Source of the DNA: Alteromonadales bacterium alter-6D02
GTDB taxonomy: Bacteria > Pseudomonadota > Gammaproteobacteria > Enterobacterales > Psychrobiaceae
Assembly: GCA_002835545.1 (NCBI GenBank)
Contig: PIZK01000022.1
Span: 82,053 to 144,061 of the forward strand
Length of the DNA: 62,009 nucleotides
Direction: 5' to 3'
Position 1 is the stretch's first letter. Every line of letters starts with the position of its first letter. Below are positions 7,624 to 17,406 of this stretch, in pieces. A model generated the notes under the pieces. It had not been told where the DNA came from. It ran no database searches and saw nothing but the letters and a program-made list of their open reading frames with translations. A program made the position numbers and the translations under genes.

Positions 7624-10362
7624 TTGCCTAGTTTGATCACAAAAATAAAAACGATTGCCGTAGGTTGCATTGTAACTTCCCTGTTGACTGGGAGTATTGT
7701 TGATGCCAACGCCATCACACCAACCCCAGCAATGCTGGAGCAGTTTAAGAAAATGCCAAAGGCTGAACAGCAGCGTTTGATGAAGCAATATGGTCTTTCT
7801 CCTGAAATGCTTAAGAATACACCGGGGGGGCAAGTTGAGTTTGAAACCCCTGAAGTTGTAAAACCCAAGCGGATAGAGCGTAAAGAAGATAGTTTTGAAC
7901 TAGAAGAAGAGCCTATTCCATATAGCGAAGAAGAATTAAAGCCGTTTGGCTATGATTTATTTGCTGGAGAACCAACAACTTTTGCTCCAGTTAGTGATGT
8001 GCCTGTCCCGAGTGAGTATCAGATGGGACCTGGGGACCAAGTCGTTATCCAGTTATATGGCAAAGAAAATAGCCAACATGATTTAACTGTCTCTCGCAGT
8101 GGTAACTTGCAGATACCAAATCTAGGCCCTGTTAACGTCATTGGCTTGTCTTTTACTGAGATGAAAAACAAGTTGGCGAATTTAATAGAACAACAATACA
8201 TTGGTGTTCAAAGTAGTATCAGTTTAGGGGGGTTACGCTCAATTCGTATCTTTGTTGCTGGTGATGCCTACAAACCTGGGTCGTATACAGTGAGCTCATT
8301 GTCAACGATAACTCAGGCATTGTTTGTTGCTGGCGGAATTAATGATATTGGTTCACTTCGTAACATTCAGTTAAAACGTCGTGGTCAATTAATTACCACC
8401 TTTGATTTGTACGATCTATTGATGAAAGGTGATGCGTCAAATGATAGCCGCCTTCAATCTGGTGATGTGGTATTTATTCCGCCAGTCGGTGCAACCGTTA
8501 GTATTAAAGGTCAGGTACGTCGCCCTGCGATTTATGAACTTAAAGGCGGCGAAACCATGGCTCAATTAATTCGCCTAGCTGCGGGTTTAAAGCCTAACGC
8601 TTACCCTGCCGCGAGTATTGTTGAACGCTTTGACCGTTCGCAATTACCGACCTTAGTTAATGTTGACTTAACGACTAAACAAGGCAAAGCTGCAATAGCG
8701 AAAAGCGGTGATGTTCTAACGGTTCAATCGACAGCTCAACGTATCTATCAGCAAGTAGCTATTCTAGGTGCTGTTAATCGACCAGGTTTGTACCAATGGT
8801 ACAAAGGTATCCGTATCAATGATTTATTAAAGAGCACTTGGCGTGACCTGACCAATTCAGCAGATTTGGATTACGCATTGGTTGTGCGTGAAATAAATAG
8901 TCAAGGGGATATTAGGGTTATTCAAGTTAACATCGGACAGGCGATGTCTAACACCAAAAGCGCGAGTAACATTAAGTTACAGCCACGCGATACATTACTA
9001 ATATTTAATGATCAACCTATGAGTTTAGAACGTGAACAACTTGATTTACTCATTAAACAACGTATCGAAGAGTTTACCCTTAAAAGTTTTGAGTTAGAAG
9101 AAACCCCTGCCACTGCAACATTATTTAACGCTGGTTTTGAGTTTTTAACATCGGATAAAAAGGCAACTGAAACTAAGTTGTTTGATGAAATCGGACATCA
9201 AGAATTAAGTTTAGCTGCTACAGAGATAGAGCAATTACTATTTAAATTGTTTAATGAAAAACAAAAGCTAGCTATTAGCCGTTCATTAACACGACAAGAG
9301 CTTCTTTACCCAATTAATCAGAAGCTTAAAAGTCAAGGTGATCACTTATCGACAGTGAAGTTAGTATCCATCAGTGGTGAAGTGAAGTTTCCTGGTGATT
9401 ATCCATTAGGTGAAAATTATAACATTGCCCAACTAATCGACGCTGCTGGGGGGTTAAAAGAAAGCGCCTTCATGAAACGTGCCGAGTTAACTCGCACCAA
9501 CGTTAACAATGCGGATAGTTCTATAGTTTCTCACCTTGATGTAAACCTCACCGAGCAAGCTCAACTGGCTTCAATAACATTACAAAGTAAAGATCATCTG
9601 CAAGTACTTAGCGTGCCAGATTGGCAAAAAGATATGCAGGTAACCCTTGCTGGCGAAGTTAAATTCCCTGGTGTTTACAGTATTAAAAACGGTGAAACCA
9701 TGATGTCGGTGATTAACCGTGCTGGTGGCTTTACAGAGAATGCATTTATTGAAGGTGCAGTATTTACACGTGAATCTGTTCGCGAGCAAGAACGCCAGCA
9801 AATTATCAAGATGGCCGATCAAATTAGACGCGATATTGCTACTCGTGGTTTATCACAAGAAGGTAACTTTATTAGCTTTGATGATGCTTCTAAGATGCTA
9901 ATCGAGCTGGAAAACCTTGAGTCAATAGGTCGTATGGTGATTGACTTGCCACAGCTGCAGGCCAATTATACTGCTAAAAACTTAGAGCAGGGGTTACGCC
10001 TTGACGATGGTGATTCACTTCATGTGCCATCATTAAAGCAAATTGTGACTGTGGTTGGGGAAGTTCACCATGCATCAAGTCATTTCTTTAAAGAGGAACT
10101 TGGCGTAGAGGAATATTTGACTCTAGCAGGTGGCGTAAAGCAACGCGCTGACGATGGTCGAATTTACGTCATTCGTGCTGATGGATCAGTATTTGTTCCA
10201 GAATCTTCATTTTGGTTTGATAACCAAAATCAGTTAAACAGAGGTGATACAATTGTTGTGCCGCTTGATACAGAGTATAAGGATAACTTAACGCTGTGGA
10301 CTCAGGTTACGGGGATTATTTATAACTCAGCTGTCGCGCTAGCTGCGATTAAGGGGCTTTAG
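7624..10362 (+). CDS. wbfF: WbfF/OtnA-type SLBB polysaccharide export protein
   Basis: A 912-residue periplasmic or outer-membrane protein resembling WbfF/OtnA, which in Vibrio follows JUMPstart and precedes a Wzz gene, as here. The signal peptide runs to about residue 30 (SIVDANA) with no lipobox. A Gln-, Glu- and Pro-rich spacer leads to a Poly_export domain (about 130-200, YQMGPGDQVVIQLYG). Six SLBB-like beta-grasp repeats follow, recognisable from motifs such as VAGDAYKPGSYTV, IKGQVRRPAIYEL, LGAVNRPGLYQW, ISGEVKFPGDYPL, LAGEVKFPGVYSI and VVGEVHHASSHFF. A hydrophobic C-terminus ends the protein. The start is TTG with GGAGAG 7 nt upstream; no better in-frame start precedes the signal peptide. 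It probably forms or regulates the outer-membrane exit for unit 1. Confidence 0.85.
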   Translation: MPSLITKIKTIAVGCIVTSLLTGSIVDANAITPTPAMLEQFKKMPKAEQQRLMKQYGLSPEMLKNTPGGQVEFETPEVVKPKRIERKEDSFELEEEPIPYSEEELKPFGYDLFAGEPTTFAPVSDVPVPSEYQMGPGDQVVIQLYGKENSQHDLTVSRSGNLQIPNLGPVNVIGLSFTEMKNKLANLIEQQYIGVQSSISLGGLRSIRIFVAGDAYKPGSYTVSSLSTITQALFVAGGINDIGSLRNIQLKRRGQLITTFDLYDLLMKGDASNDSRLQSGDVVFIPPVGATVSIKGQVRRPAIYELKGGETMAQLIRLAAGLKPNAYPAASIVERFDRSQLPTLVNVDLTTKQGKAAIAKSGDVLTVQSTAQRIYQQVAILGAVNRPGLYQWYKGIRINDLLKSTWRDLTNSADLDYALVVREINSQGDIRVIQVNIGQAMSNTKSASNIKLQPRDTLLIFNDQPMSLEREQLDLLIKQRIEEFTLKSFELEETPATATLFNAGFEFLTSDKKATETKLFDEIGHQELSLAATEIEQLLFKLFNEKQKLAISRSLTRQELLYPINQKLKSQGDHLSTVKLVSISGEVKFPGDYPLGENYNIAQLIDAAGGLKESAFMKRAELTRTNVNNADSSIVSHLDVNLTEQAQLASITLQSKDHLQVLSVPDWQKDMQVTLAGEVKFPGVYSIKNGETMMSVINRAGGFTENAFIEGAVFTRESVREQERQQIIKMADQIRRDIATRGLSQEGNFISFDDASKMLIELENLESIGRMVIDLPQLQANYTAKNLEQGLRLDDGDSLHVPSLKQIVTVVGEVHHASSHFFKEELGVEEYLTLAGGVKQRADDGRIYVIRADGSVFVPESSFWFDNQNQLNRGDTIVVPLDTEYKDNLTLWTQVTGIIYNSAVALAAIKGL

Positions 10363-10364
10363 GG

Positions 10365-11360
10365 ATGAGTGACCAGCGCAATACCGACCCCAAAAAACAA
10401 TACGACTCACCTCATCAATTGGATAAGCTAGTTTCAGTTAACTCTCAATATGAACTGGCTTGTAATGATGAAGTAGATTTAAAGGAGTTATGGAAAGCTT
10501 TTTGGAGCGGGAAGTGGGTGATCGCATTAATAACATCTGTATTTATTTTAGTATCTGTTATTTATTCATTATCGCTCCCTAATTACTATCGCACTGAAAT
10601 ACTTTTGGCGCCATCTTCTGATGAAAGTAGTGGAGGAGCTGGAGTTGCATCTCAACTAGGGGGGCTTGCAAGTCTAGCAGGTTTAAATGTAAGTAGTGGC
10701 GGGATCGATAAAACCTCTTTAAGCATTGAGATTATTAAATCAAAAAAGTTTATTGGTAACTTTATTAAAAAGTATGAACTATTGGCTCCTTTAATGGCGA
10801 TAGAGAAATGGGATCATATTAACAATCAGCTCTTATACGATGAAAGCTTATATAACAGTAAAACAAGTGAGTGGCTTACATCTGAATCAGGGGAAACACT
10901 AGAGCCAACTAAACAACAAGCATATTGGAAGTTTATAGAGCTATTAGATATCAATGACGATATTGGGAATTCATTAATAATAATATCTATGACACATCAG
11001 TCGCCTCATGTAGCAAAACAATGGTTAGATTGGTTAATAAAAGATATTAATGAACAGATGAAGCAGAGAGAGCTCTTTGAAGCAGAGAAAAGCATAAAGT
11101 ACCTGACTAAACAATTAGAAGTAACCAAAGTTAAAGAGTTAAGAGCAGCACTCTATCGAATAATTGAAGAACAGACTAAAACCATCATGTTTGCACAGGT
11201 TAGGCACGAGTACATATTTAAAACCATCGACCCAGCTATAATTCCGGAGGTGAAATCTGGACCTAAGAGAGCTTTGATTTGCATATTGGGAGCATTTTTA
11301 GGTGTTTTAGTTGCAACCATAGTTGTTTTTGTTCGATACTTTTCGAAAAATAAGGAATAG
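10365..11360 (+). CDS. wzz: Wzz-type chain-length regulator
   Basis: A polysaccharide co-polymerase that sets chain length with Wzy. It has the standard two-helix layout: the first membrane segment at about 51-71 and the second at about 303-323, preceded by the Pro/Gly-rich PEVKSGPKRA. A long, partly coiled-coil periplasmic domain lies between them (EAEKSIKYLTKQLEVTKVKE). There is no cytoplasmic kinase domain, unlike Wzc of unit 2. It begins 2 nt after the SLBB gene, as in the Vibrio wbfF-wbfE pair. Confidence 0.9.
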   Translation: MSDQRNTDPKKQYDSPHQLDKLVSVNSQYELACNDEVDLKELWKAFWSGKWVIALITSVFILVSVIYSLSLPNYYRTEILLAPSSDESSGGAGVASQLGGLASLAGLNVSSGGIDKTSLSIEIIKSKKFIGNFIKKYELLAPLMAIEKWDHINNQLLYDESLYNSKTSEWLTSESGETLEPTKQQAYWKFIELLDINDDIGNSLIIISMTHQSPHVAKQWLDWLIKDINEQMKQRELFEAEKSIKYLTKQLEVTKVKELRAALYRIIEEQTKTIMFAQVRHEYIFKTIDPAIIPEVKSGPKRALICILGAFLGVLVATIVVFVRYFSKNKE

Positions 11361-11364
11361 TTGA

Positions 11365-12426
11365 GTGGATTTATTCATGGAAAACATTTTTCCACTTATC
11401 TGTGTTTTTCTTATTACTTTTTTCAGTATATTCTTTGGTAAACCAGTCGCTATAAAACTTGGGCTGGTGGATGTACCTTGTGAACGAAAAAAACACTTTG
11501 GTTCCATACCGCTGGTTGGTGGAATTTCTATTTTTATCGGGGTTTTTTTGGGAATGGCATTATTCACCTCGTATATACCAAATATGAATTTATATTTGAT
11601 AGCGGCTGCGTTCATTGTACTAATCGGGGTACTTGATGATTTTTATGATCTACCTGTTAAGCCACGAATAGCAGCACAAATATTAGTTGCGAGTATTATG
11701 ATATTTGGAGCTGAACTGCAACTAGATAACCTTGGGAATGCTTTCGGGTTTGGTGATGTTAAACTAAGTGGCCTCGGTGTGTTTATCACTATTATTGCTG
11801 TTTTAGGGGCTATAAATGCGTTTAACATGGTCGATGGTATAGATGGCCTCGTAGGTATGTTGTCAATAGTTACTTTCAGTGCATTAGCTTTTTTATTGAA
11901 TACAACTAGTAGTGACTGGCTCTTATTGCCGTTATTTTTTATTGTATCGACACTTTCATTTTTAGTGTTTAATTTACAGTGGCCAAGTTCAAGATATAAA
12001 AAAGTCTTTATGGGTGATGCAGGGAGCATGTTAATCGGCTTTTCTGTTGTGTGGTTACTTGTTGTTGGTTCTCAATCTGAAACGCAAGCGTTTAGGCCTG
12101 TAACTGCTTTATGGCTTGTTGCAGTACCCTTGATGGATATGGCTGCCATAATGGTACGAAGAGTACGCAAAGGGCAGTCTCCTTTTAACCCAGATCGAGA
12201 TCACTTACACCATATATTTTTGAGGGCAGGCTTTTCATCGTCTCAGACATTGATTGTGATAAGCTTTATTTCAATTTTATTCACGGTTTTAGGTATAGGT
12301 CTAGAGACCTTTAGCTGCCCTGAGTGGCTATCGCTTTTACTGTTTTTATTAGTGTTTACAGTTTATTCTTATGCTATTAACCATATTTGGCGACTATTAA
12401 AGCTATTTAGAAAGTTAGTGAAATAA
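11365..12426 (+). CDS. WecA/WbpL-family undecaprenyl-phosphate sugar-1-phosphate transferase
   Basis: A polytopic initiating transferase of 353 residues that loads a HexNAc-1-phosphate from a UDP sugar onto undecaprenyl phosphate. It shows the family motifs VLDDFYDLP (the DD motif, about 89-97), AFNMVDGIDGL (about 152-162), FMGDAGSML (about 214-222) and the HIF-type cytoplasmic motif DRDHLHHIFL (about 278-287). I keep the GTG at 11365 because AAGGA lies 8 nt upstream; ATG at 11377 is the alternative. It is the likely initiating enzyme of unit 1. Donor choice (GlcNAc as for WecA, or another) cannot be read from the sequence. Confidence 0.9.
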   Translation: MDLFMENIFPLICVFLITFFSIFFGKPVAIKLGLVDVPCERKKHFGSIPLVGGISIFIGVFLGMALFTSYIPNMNLYLIAAAFIVLIGVLDDFYDLPVKPRIAAQILVASIMIFGAELQLDNLGNAFGFGDVKLSGLGVFITIIAVLGAINAFNMVDGIDGLVGMLSIVTFSALAFLLNTTSSDWLLLPLFFIVSTLSFLVFNLQWPSSRYKKVFMGDAGSMLIGFSVVWLLVVGSQSETQAFRPVTALWLVAVPLMDMAAIMVRRVRKGQSPFNPDRDHLHHIFLRAGFSSSQTLIVISFISILFTVLGIGLETFSCPEWLSLLLFLLVFTVYSYAINHIWRLLKLFRKLVK

Positions 12427-12523
12427 AAATGTTTAACATTATTGATCTCTTCGCTTTATCAGAAAATAAGAAATACTCACTTTTCTACTTCTCACAAAAT
12501 AAACAATGGAGTTGCCTTAAGGT

Positions 12524-13924
12524 ATGAAAGCTGACTCGCTCATGAAAGTCGCTTCGTGGTATACAATCTCAAGAATATTAGTTCTTACGCTGAGCTTTAT
12601 ATCTATCCCAATATTCACTCACTTGTTGTCCCCTAACGAATTTGGTGAGTTTGCTATTTATACAATGTGGATTGCGATGCTTACGCCATTCGTTGGTTTA
12701 GGTTTGCACATGAGTATCGGGCGGGCAAAAGTTGAGTTTAAGGAGCGTTATAAGCAATATGTGTCCAGTATCGTATTTTTATTACTAATACTTTTGATTA
12801 TAGCTCTGGTTACTCTTTCTACCTTTGAGTCATTTTTTGTTGGTGTTATCAATTATCCATCTCACTGGCTGTATCTGATCATAGTTCAAACGTTTATGTC
12901 TCTTTTTATAAATACTGTTTTTTGTATGTTTCAGTTCAATGGCATGTATAAACAACTTGCTATTGTAACTTTCTTACAAATGTTGGTATCCCTTCTTTTA
13001 TCAATATACTTTGTGAACTTTTTCTTTGAAGAAAACAAAGCTGAAGGGCGTATATTTGGTGTCTTTTTTATTGACCTTATTCTCGGTTGCGCGTTATGTA
13101 TTTATGCTTTTGTATATGGGCGCTGCTATGTAAATATGAAATTCTGGGCATTTGGTATTAAGTACTCAACACCATTTATACTGGGCAGCTTGAGTTACAT
13201 AATTAATGGACAGTTCGATCGATTATTGATCAATGAATATTTGGGAGCAGCAGAGGCTGGAATTTATAGTTTTTCATACTCAATCGGCATGTTACTTCTC
13301 ACATTAGCAATTGCAGTAAAGCAGGCTTTAAACCCTTGGGTTTATGAACAGCTAGATAATGGCCAAAAAACACCAGTAAAAGTTGTCTATAAGCATTACA
13401 TTATCGTATTTAGCTTATTAGCCGTTATTATGTTACATGCGACCCCTGAGTTGATAACCTTGTTGTCAAAAGAATCGTATTGGGATGGGCTATCAATTCT
13501 ACCTTGGATAGTTTTAGCTGCATACATTCAAGTGTTAATACTTAATGAATCTGAAACACAGATGTTTTTGAAAAAAACACTGGTGAATTCAAGTGTCGTT
13601 GTGGTTGGAGCAATACTTAATATTGTCTTAAATTATATGTTTATTCCTAAATATGGCTCAATGGGGGCTGTTGTGACAACTGTTGTTACTTATGCCTTTA
13701 TGTTGGTATTGCTATTATTGATAAATATAAATGTCCTTCACTTTAAATTAGTGAGTAATAGGGTGTATCTAATGTCATTGATTTATATTCTAGCGTCGAC
13801 AACTATTTTCTTCTTGGTAAAAGATTCTTTAGTAATGAGGTTTGTTCTAATCATTTTTAATCTTTCCCTTCTATTTCTTTATTATATGAAAAAGAAAAAA
13901 ACGTCACAGAAAGCTCTTTGCTAA
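12524..13924 (+). CDS. wzx: Wzx-family oligosaccharide flippase (unit 1)
   Basis: A 466-residue membrane protein with about 12 hydrophobic helices and the start pattern of polysaccharide flippases (SWYTISRILVLTLSFISIP; LLSPNEFGEFAIYTMW). It would move undecaprenyl-linked repeat units across the inner membrane. A 97-bp AT-rich gap separates it from the WecA-like gene. The sequence is strongly AT-rich and poorly conserved, as expected of a serotype-specific gene. Confidence 0.9.
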   Translation: MKADSLMKVASWYTISRILVLTLSFISIPIFTHLLSPNEFGEFAIYTMWIAMLTPFVGLGLHMSIGRAKVEFKERYKQYVSSIVFLLLILLIIALVTLSTFESFFVGVINYPSHWLYLIIVQTFMSLFINTVFCMFQFNGMYKQLAIVTFLQMLVSLLLSIYFVNFFFEENKAEGRIFGVFFIDLILGCALCIYAFVYGRCYVNMKFWAFGIKYSTPFILGSLSYIINGQFDRLLINEYLGAAEAGIYSFSYSIGMLLLTLAIAVKQALNPWVYEQLDNGQKTPVKVVYKHYIIVFSLLAVIMLHATPELITLLSKESYWDGLSILPWIVLAAYIQVLILNESETQMFLKKTLVNSSVVVVGAILNIVLNYMFIPKYGSMGAVVTTVVTYAFMLVLLLLININVLHFKLVSNRVYLMSLIYILASTTIFFLVKDSLVMRFVLIIFNLSLLFLYYMKKKKTSQKALC

Positions 13925-14049
13925 AGAATGTTTTTATAAAGTACTAAGCAATATTATATAGAGAACTCATCACCTACCCAGGTGAAGCTCAATTGACAAA
14001 TTGAAATAAACTCGGAAGATGGAACCCTTTAAATGAGTGTGAATATTAG

Positions 14050-14979
14050 ATGAATAAAACTAAAGTCATTTGCTTAACTCCAATAAAAAACGAAGCTTGG
14101 ATTTTAGATAAATTTTTAGCTGCTACTAGCTTGTGGGCTGACCACATAATTATAGCCGATCAGATGTCTGATGATGGCTCAAGAGAAATAGCAAAGAAAT
14201 ACCCTAAAGTTATTTTAATTGATAATAAGAGTAAGGTATTTAATGAGCCTGAAAGGCAAAAACTTTTAATAGAAGAGTCTAGAAAGATAGAAGGAAAAAA
14301 ATTACTAATAGCACTAGATGCAGATGAGTTTATATCAGGTAATGCGTTCTCAACCGAAGAGTGGGCTAGTATGCTATCTGCGGATCCCGGAACTGTGTTT
14401 AAATTTAAGTGGCCTTTTATTGCTAGTAATTTCAAACAGTATTGGGCGGGTGCAGATGCCAATATGCCTTTCGCGTATATGGATGATGGTGCTGAACATA
14501 CAGGAAGGGCTATTCATAGTACGCGAATTCCTTCACCTAAAGCCAGTCCGACAAGAAAACTTAATGACTTTGTTGTGATGCACTATCAATTTACAGACTG
14601 GCAAAGGATGGAGAGTAAGCACCGCTGGTATCAGTGCTTTGAGCGGATTCAGTTCCCAGAAAAGTCGGTTATTGAAATATTTAGAAGGTATAACCATATG
14701 TATCAAATCAGTGAACAAGATAAAAGGAATGTTCCTGCCAAGTGGTTTAGTTTCTATTCTGAAAATGGGGTTGATATTTCCTCTGTCGAAATTAGTGGAA
14801 ATTACTACTGGGATAAAGAGGTAGAACATTTCATTAAAGAGTATGGTCAACGCTACTTTAAATATATGGACTTAAAAGAAAATAACAATTTGTTGTTAGC
14901 ATACTTGAGAGCAACACGAGAGTGGAAATATTCCATTTTAGAAAAGGCTTTTGATAAATATTTAGGTGGAATAAGATGA
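14050..14979 (+). CDS. Glycosyltransferase family 2-like protein
   Basis: A cytoplasmic GT-A type transferase of 309 residues. It opens with VICLTPIKNEAWILDKFL and has the nucleotide-binding Asp in IIADQMSDDGSREIA (about 35-49). The DxD motif is LDADEF (about 88-93). The C-terminal half has the His/Trp-rich pattern VMHYQFTDWQRMESKHRWYQ of small GT2 enzymes that add one sugar. Donor and linkage are unknown. It follows wzx after 125 bp and overlaps the next gene by 4 bp. Confidence 0.85.
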   Translation: MNKTKVICLTPIKNEAWILDKFLAATSLWADHIIIADQMSDDGSREIAKKYPKVILIDNKSKVFNEPERQKLLIEESRKIEGKKLLIALDADEFISGNAFSTEEWASMLSADPGTVFKFKWPFIASNFKQYWAGADANMPFAYMDDGAEHTGRAIHSTRIPSPKASPTRKLNDFVVMHYQFTDWQRMESKHRWYQCFERIQFPEKSVIEIFRRYNHMYQISEQDKRNVPAKWFSFYSENGVDISSVEISGNYYWDKEVEHFIKEYGQRYFKYMDLKENNNLLLAYLRATREWKYSILEKAFDKYLGGIR

Positions 14980-15716
14980 ACCCTAAGTTTACAGTTGTAA
15001 CCGTTTCTTATAATAGTGAAAGTACTATTGAACAAACTATCTTGTCAGTTCTTAATCAATCTTTTAAAAACTTTGAATACTTGATTATAGATGGTGGTTC
15101 CAGTGATTCAACTGTCGAAATAATAAAAAGGTACGAAGGACGTTTTGAAGGGCGCCTCAGATGGGTTTCGGAGTCTGATCAGGGTATATATTATGCAATG
15201 AATAAAGGAATTGATATGTCTACGGGACAATATATCGGTTTACTTAATAGCGATGATTGGTATGAACCAGACGCCTTAGAAACGGTAGAAAAAAGTATAA
15301 AAGGCAATGAAGATGTCCTTTATGGTATGTTAAATGTTTGGGATGACGAAAAATTAAAGTATGTATATGCAAATTATGTCGATAAAATCCCTGAGGAGTC
15401 TTTAGCTCACCCTTCTTCTTTTATCTCACAAGAGTGCTATTCTAAGTTTGGAAAGTATACGACTGAGTTTCGTAGTACATCAGATTATGAGTTCTTTTTA
15501 CGTTTATACCATGCTGGGTGTAGCTTCAAATTTGTTAATGGTATTTTAGCTAATTTTCGATGTGGAGGAATGTCAGCAGGAACACTCGGATATTTTGAAA
15601 CATTACAGATAAGGTATAAACATGGCTATATTTCAAAACAACAATATTGGAAGCTTGTTCTAATTCGTAAGATGAAAAACTTGTTGAGTAAAGTAAAACA
15701 GTGTTTAACCAAATAG
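14976..15716 (+). CDS. Glycosyltransferase family 2 (WcaA-like)
   Basis: A compact 246-residue GT2. FTVVTVSYNSESTIEQTI is the N-terminal strand, DGGSSDSTVEII (about 36-47) binds the nucleotide, LNSDDWY (about 82-88) holds the DxD-type metal site, and RSTSDYEFFLRL carries the catalytic-base region. There are no membrane helices. The ATGA overlap with the gene before shows tight coupling. The sugar transferred cannot be told. Confidence 0.9.
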   Translation: MNPKFTVVTVSYNSESTIEQTILSVLNQSFKNFEYLIIDGGSSDSTVEIIKRYEGRFEGRLRWVSESDQGIYYAMNKGIDMSTGQYIGLLNSDDWYEPDALETVEKSIKGNEDVLYGMLNVWDDEKLKYVYANYVDKIPEESLAHPSSFISQECYSKFGKYTTEFRSTSDYEFFLRLYHAGCSFKFVNGILANFRCGGMSAGTLGYFETLQIRYKHGYISKQQYWKLVLIRKMKNLLSKVKQCLTK

Positions 15717-15742
15717 ATAAAATGATAGCAGGTCAATAACGA

Positions 15743-16852
15743 ATGAAGAGGGTTCTTATAGTCTCAAACGAATATCCACCTATTGTTGGTGGTGCGGGGA
15801 TATATTTAGCAAATCTTGTGAATAACATTGATTTAACGCGCCATAAAGTGACTCTAATTATTCCTGAAGGGTGTTGTGCCAAGGTAGATGATAATCTTGA
15901 GGTGATAGAGGTTAAAGAAATTAAAGGACTATCTTTATTCAGTTATTATTTGAAGATAAAAGAGTTAAATTTAGAGCTGTTTTCAAAAATTATTGTTAAT
16001 GATCCTAGTACTGCTTTTATCTTTACACTAATGCTAAAAGAACATAGAGCAAAACAAGTTGTATTTTTACATGGGCTTGAACCTGAGTATATTTTTCAAT
16101 CACCAAGACCTTTATACCAACTTTTACAGTTTGGTAAAAAGTACTTAAATTATTTAAATCAGGTTGAAAAGGTCGTTTTTGTTAGTCATGACCTAGAAAA
16201 TAAGTTTAACCAAATTGTTGGAATTTCAAAGTTAAGTAATAGTTTACAACTATCTCCGTGTGTAAACAGAGATGATTTCCTTTGCCCTGAACTTGCTCCT
16301 ACCTGCCTTTCATCAACGGAAATTTCAGAAATTAACAATAGTGAGTTTATTTTATCGGTTTCAAGAATAGAGAAACTAAAAGGGTATTCAAAGCTATTGA
16401 AGGCAGTTACCCCTCTACTTAAAAAAGACCCCAAGCTAAAATGGGTTGTCATTGGTACAGGGGCATATTTACCTACATTAAAGAGGTTAGTTAGTGAGGC
16501 TGGGGTTATTAATCAAGTGATAATACTTGATGAACTACCGAGAAAGAACTTAAGTTACTTTTATTCTAGAGCAAGTGTTTTTATCTTGCTTTCAGAGTAT
16601 AGAGAATCATTTGGCTTGGTATACTTGGAAGCGTTGAGCTTTGGCTGCAACACAATAGGTAATGATTATGGTGGTGTAAGTGAAATATTGATAGACCAAG
16701 GAGGTCTAGTCGCGCGAACATCGTCTGTTAATGAAGTAATGTGCGAAGTTAGTAAACACCTAAATGGTAAGCCTGTTGCTGCAAGAGACTTTCATGAAGT
16801 ACAGAGATACTCAAAAACTCAATTTAGTGAAAAAGTAGAGTTAATATTGTGA
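15743..16852 (+). CDS. Glycosyltransferase family 4
   Basis: A GT-B fold transferase of 369 residues. The N-terminus has the glycine-rich acceptor-side loop SNEYPPIVGGAGIYLANL. The C-terminal domain has SVSRIEKLKGYSKLLKAV and the EX7E-type motif EYRESFGLVYLEALSFG (about 288-304), which binds the donor phosphates. It overlaps the following acetyltransferase by 4 bp. It is one of six transferases in unit 1; its specificity is unknown. Confidence 0.9.
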   Translation: MKRVLIVSNEYPPIVGGAGIYLANLVNNIDLTRHKVTLIIPEGCCAKVDDNLEVIEVKEIKGLSLFSYYLKIKELNLELFSKIIVNDPSTAFIFTLMLKEHRAKQVVFLHGLEPEYIFQSPRPLYQLLQFGKKYLNYLNQVEKVVFVSHDLENKFNQIVGISKLSNSLQLSPCVNRDDFLCPELAPTCLSSTEISEINNSEFILSVSRIEKLKGYSKLLKAVTPLLKKDPKLKWVVIGTGAYLPTLKRLVSEAGVINQVIILDELPRKNLSYFYSRASVFILLSEYRESFGLVYLEALSFGCNTIGNDYGGVSEILIDQGGLVARTSSVNEVMCEVSKHLNGKPVAARDFHEVQRYSKTQFSEKVELIL

Positions 16853-17406
16853 TAAAACCTTTATTGAAAATATTAAATGAAGACGCATATCGATATACAG
16901 GGAAAAACAAAACAATTCTTCATTGTTATAGGTACTTTCCCGGCTATAAATATTCTTTTTGGTTGCGGTGTACACAATACTTTAGTAGGAACAAACGTTC
17001 GATAGGTTTTATTTTTTCACGCATCTTATTATCTCGATATAAATATAAATTTGCTATTGATATTCCTTATACAACTCAGATAGGTTCCGGGCTCTATATT
17101 GGACATTTTTCTGGAATTTTTATTTCGTCAGATGCTGTCATCGGAAAAAACTTCAATATTTCACAGTGTGTCACAATAGGCAGTGCTTCCCGTGGTGAGA
17201 AGAATGGAACGCCTGTTATAGGAGATAGCGTATACATAGCCCCAGGCGCTAAAGTGTTTGGAGCTATTGTTATCGAAAGTAACGTTGCTATCGGAGCTAA
17301 TGCCGTTGTTTCTAGTGATGTTTCACAAAACTCTGTCGTGGTTGGTATTCCTGCTAGTACTATATCGAATAACGGTTCCCGAGGGTATTGTGTAAATGAA
17401 GTTTGA
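16849..17406 (+). CDS. Hexapeptide-repeat acetyltransferase (serine acetyltransferase-like)
   Basis: A left-handed beta-helix acyltransferase of 185 residues. The helical N-terminus (FPGYKYSFWLRCTQYF) resembles the CysE/WcaB group. Hexapeptide repeats fill residues about 75-170: GSGLYIGHFSGIFIS, then VIGDSVYIAPGAKVFG and SNVAIGANAVVSSDV, ending VGIPA. It sits among glycosyltransferases, so it most likely O-acetylates a sugar of the repeat unit using acetyl-CoA rather than serving cysteine synthesis. The start is GTG in a GTGA overlap with the preceding stop; it overlaps the next gene by 11 bp. Confidence 0.85.
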   Translation: MIKPLLKILNEDAYRYTGKNKTILHCYRYFPGYKYSFWLRCTQYFSRNKRSIGFIFSRILLSRYKYKFAIDIPYTTQIGSGLYIGHFSGIFISSDAVIGKNFNISQCVTIGSASRGEKNGTPVIGDSVYIAPGAKVFGAIVIESNVAIGANAVVSSDVSQNSVVVGIPASTISNNGSRGYCVNEV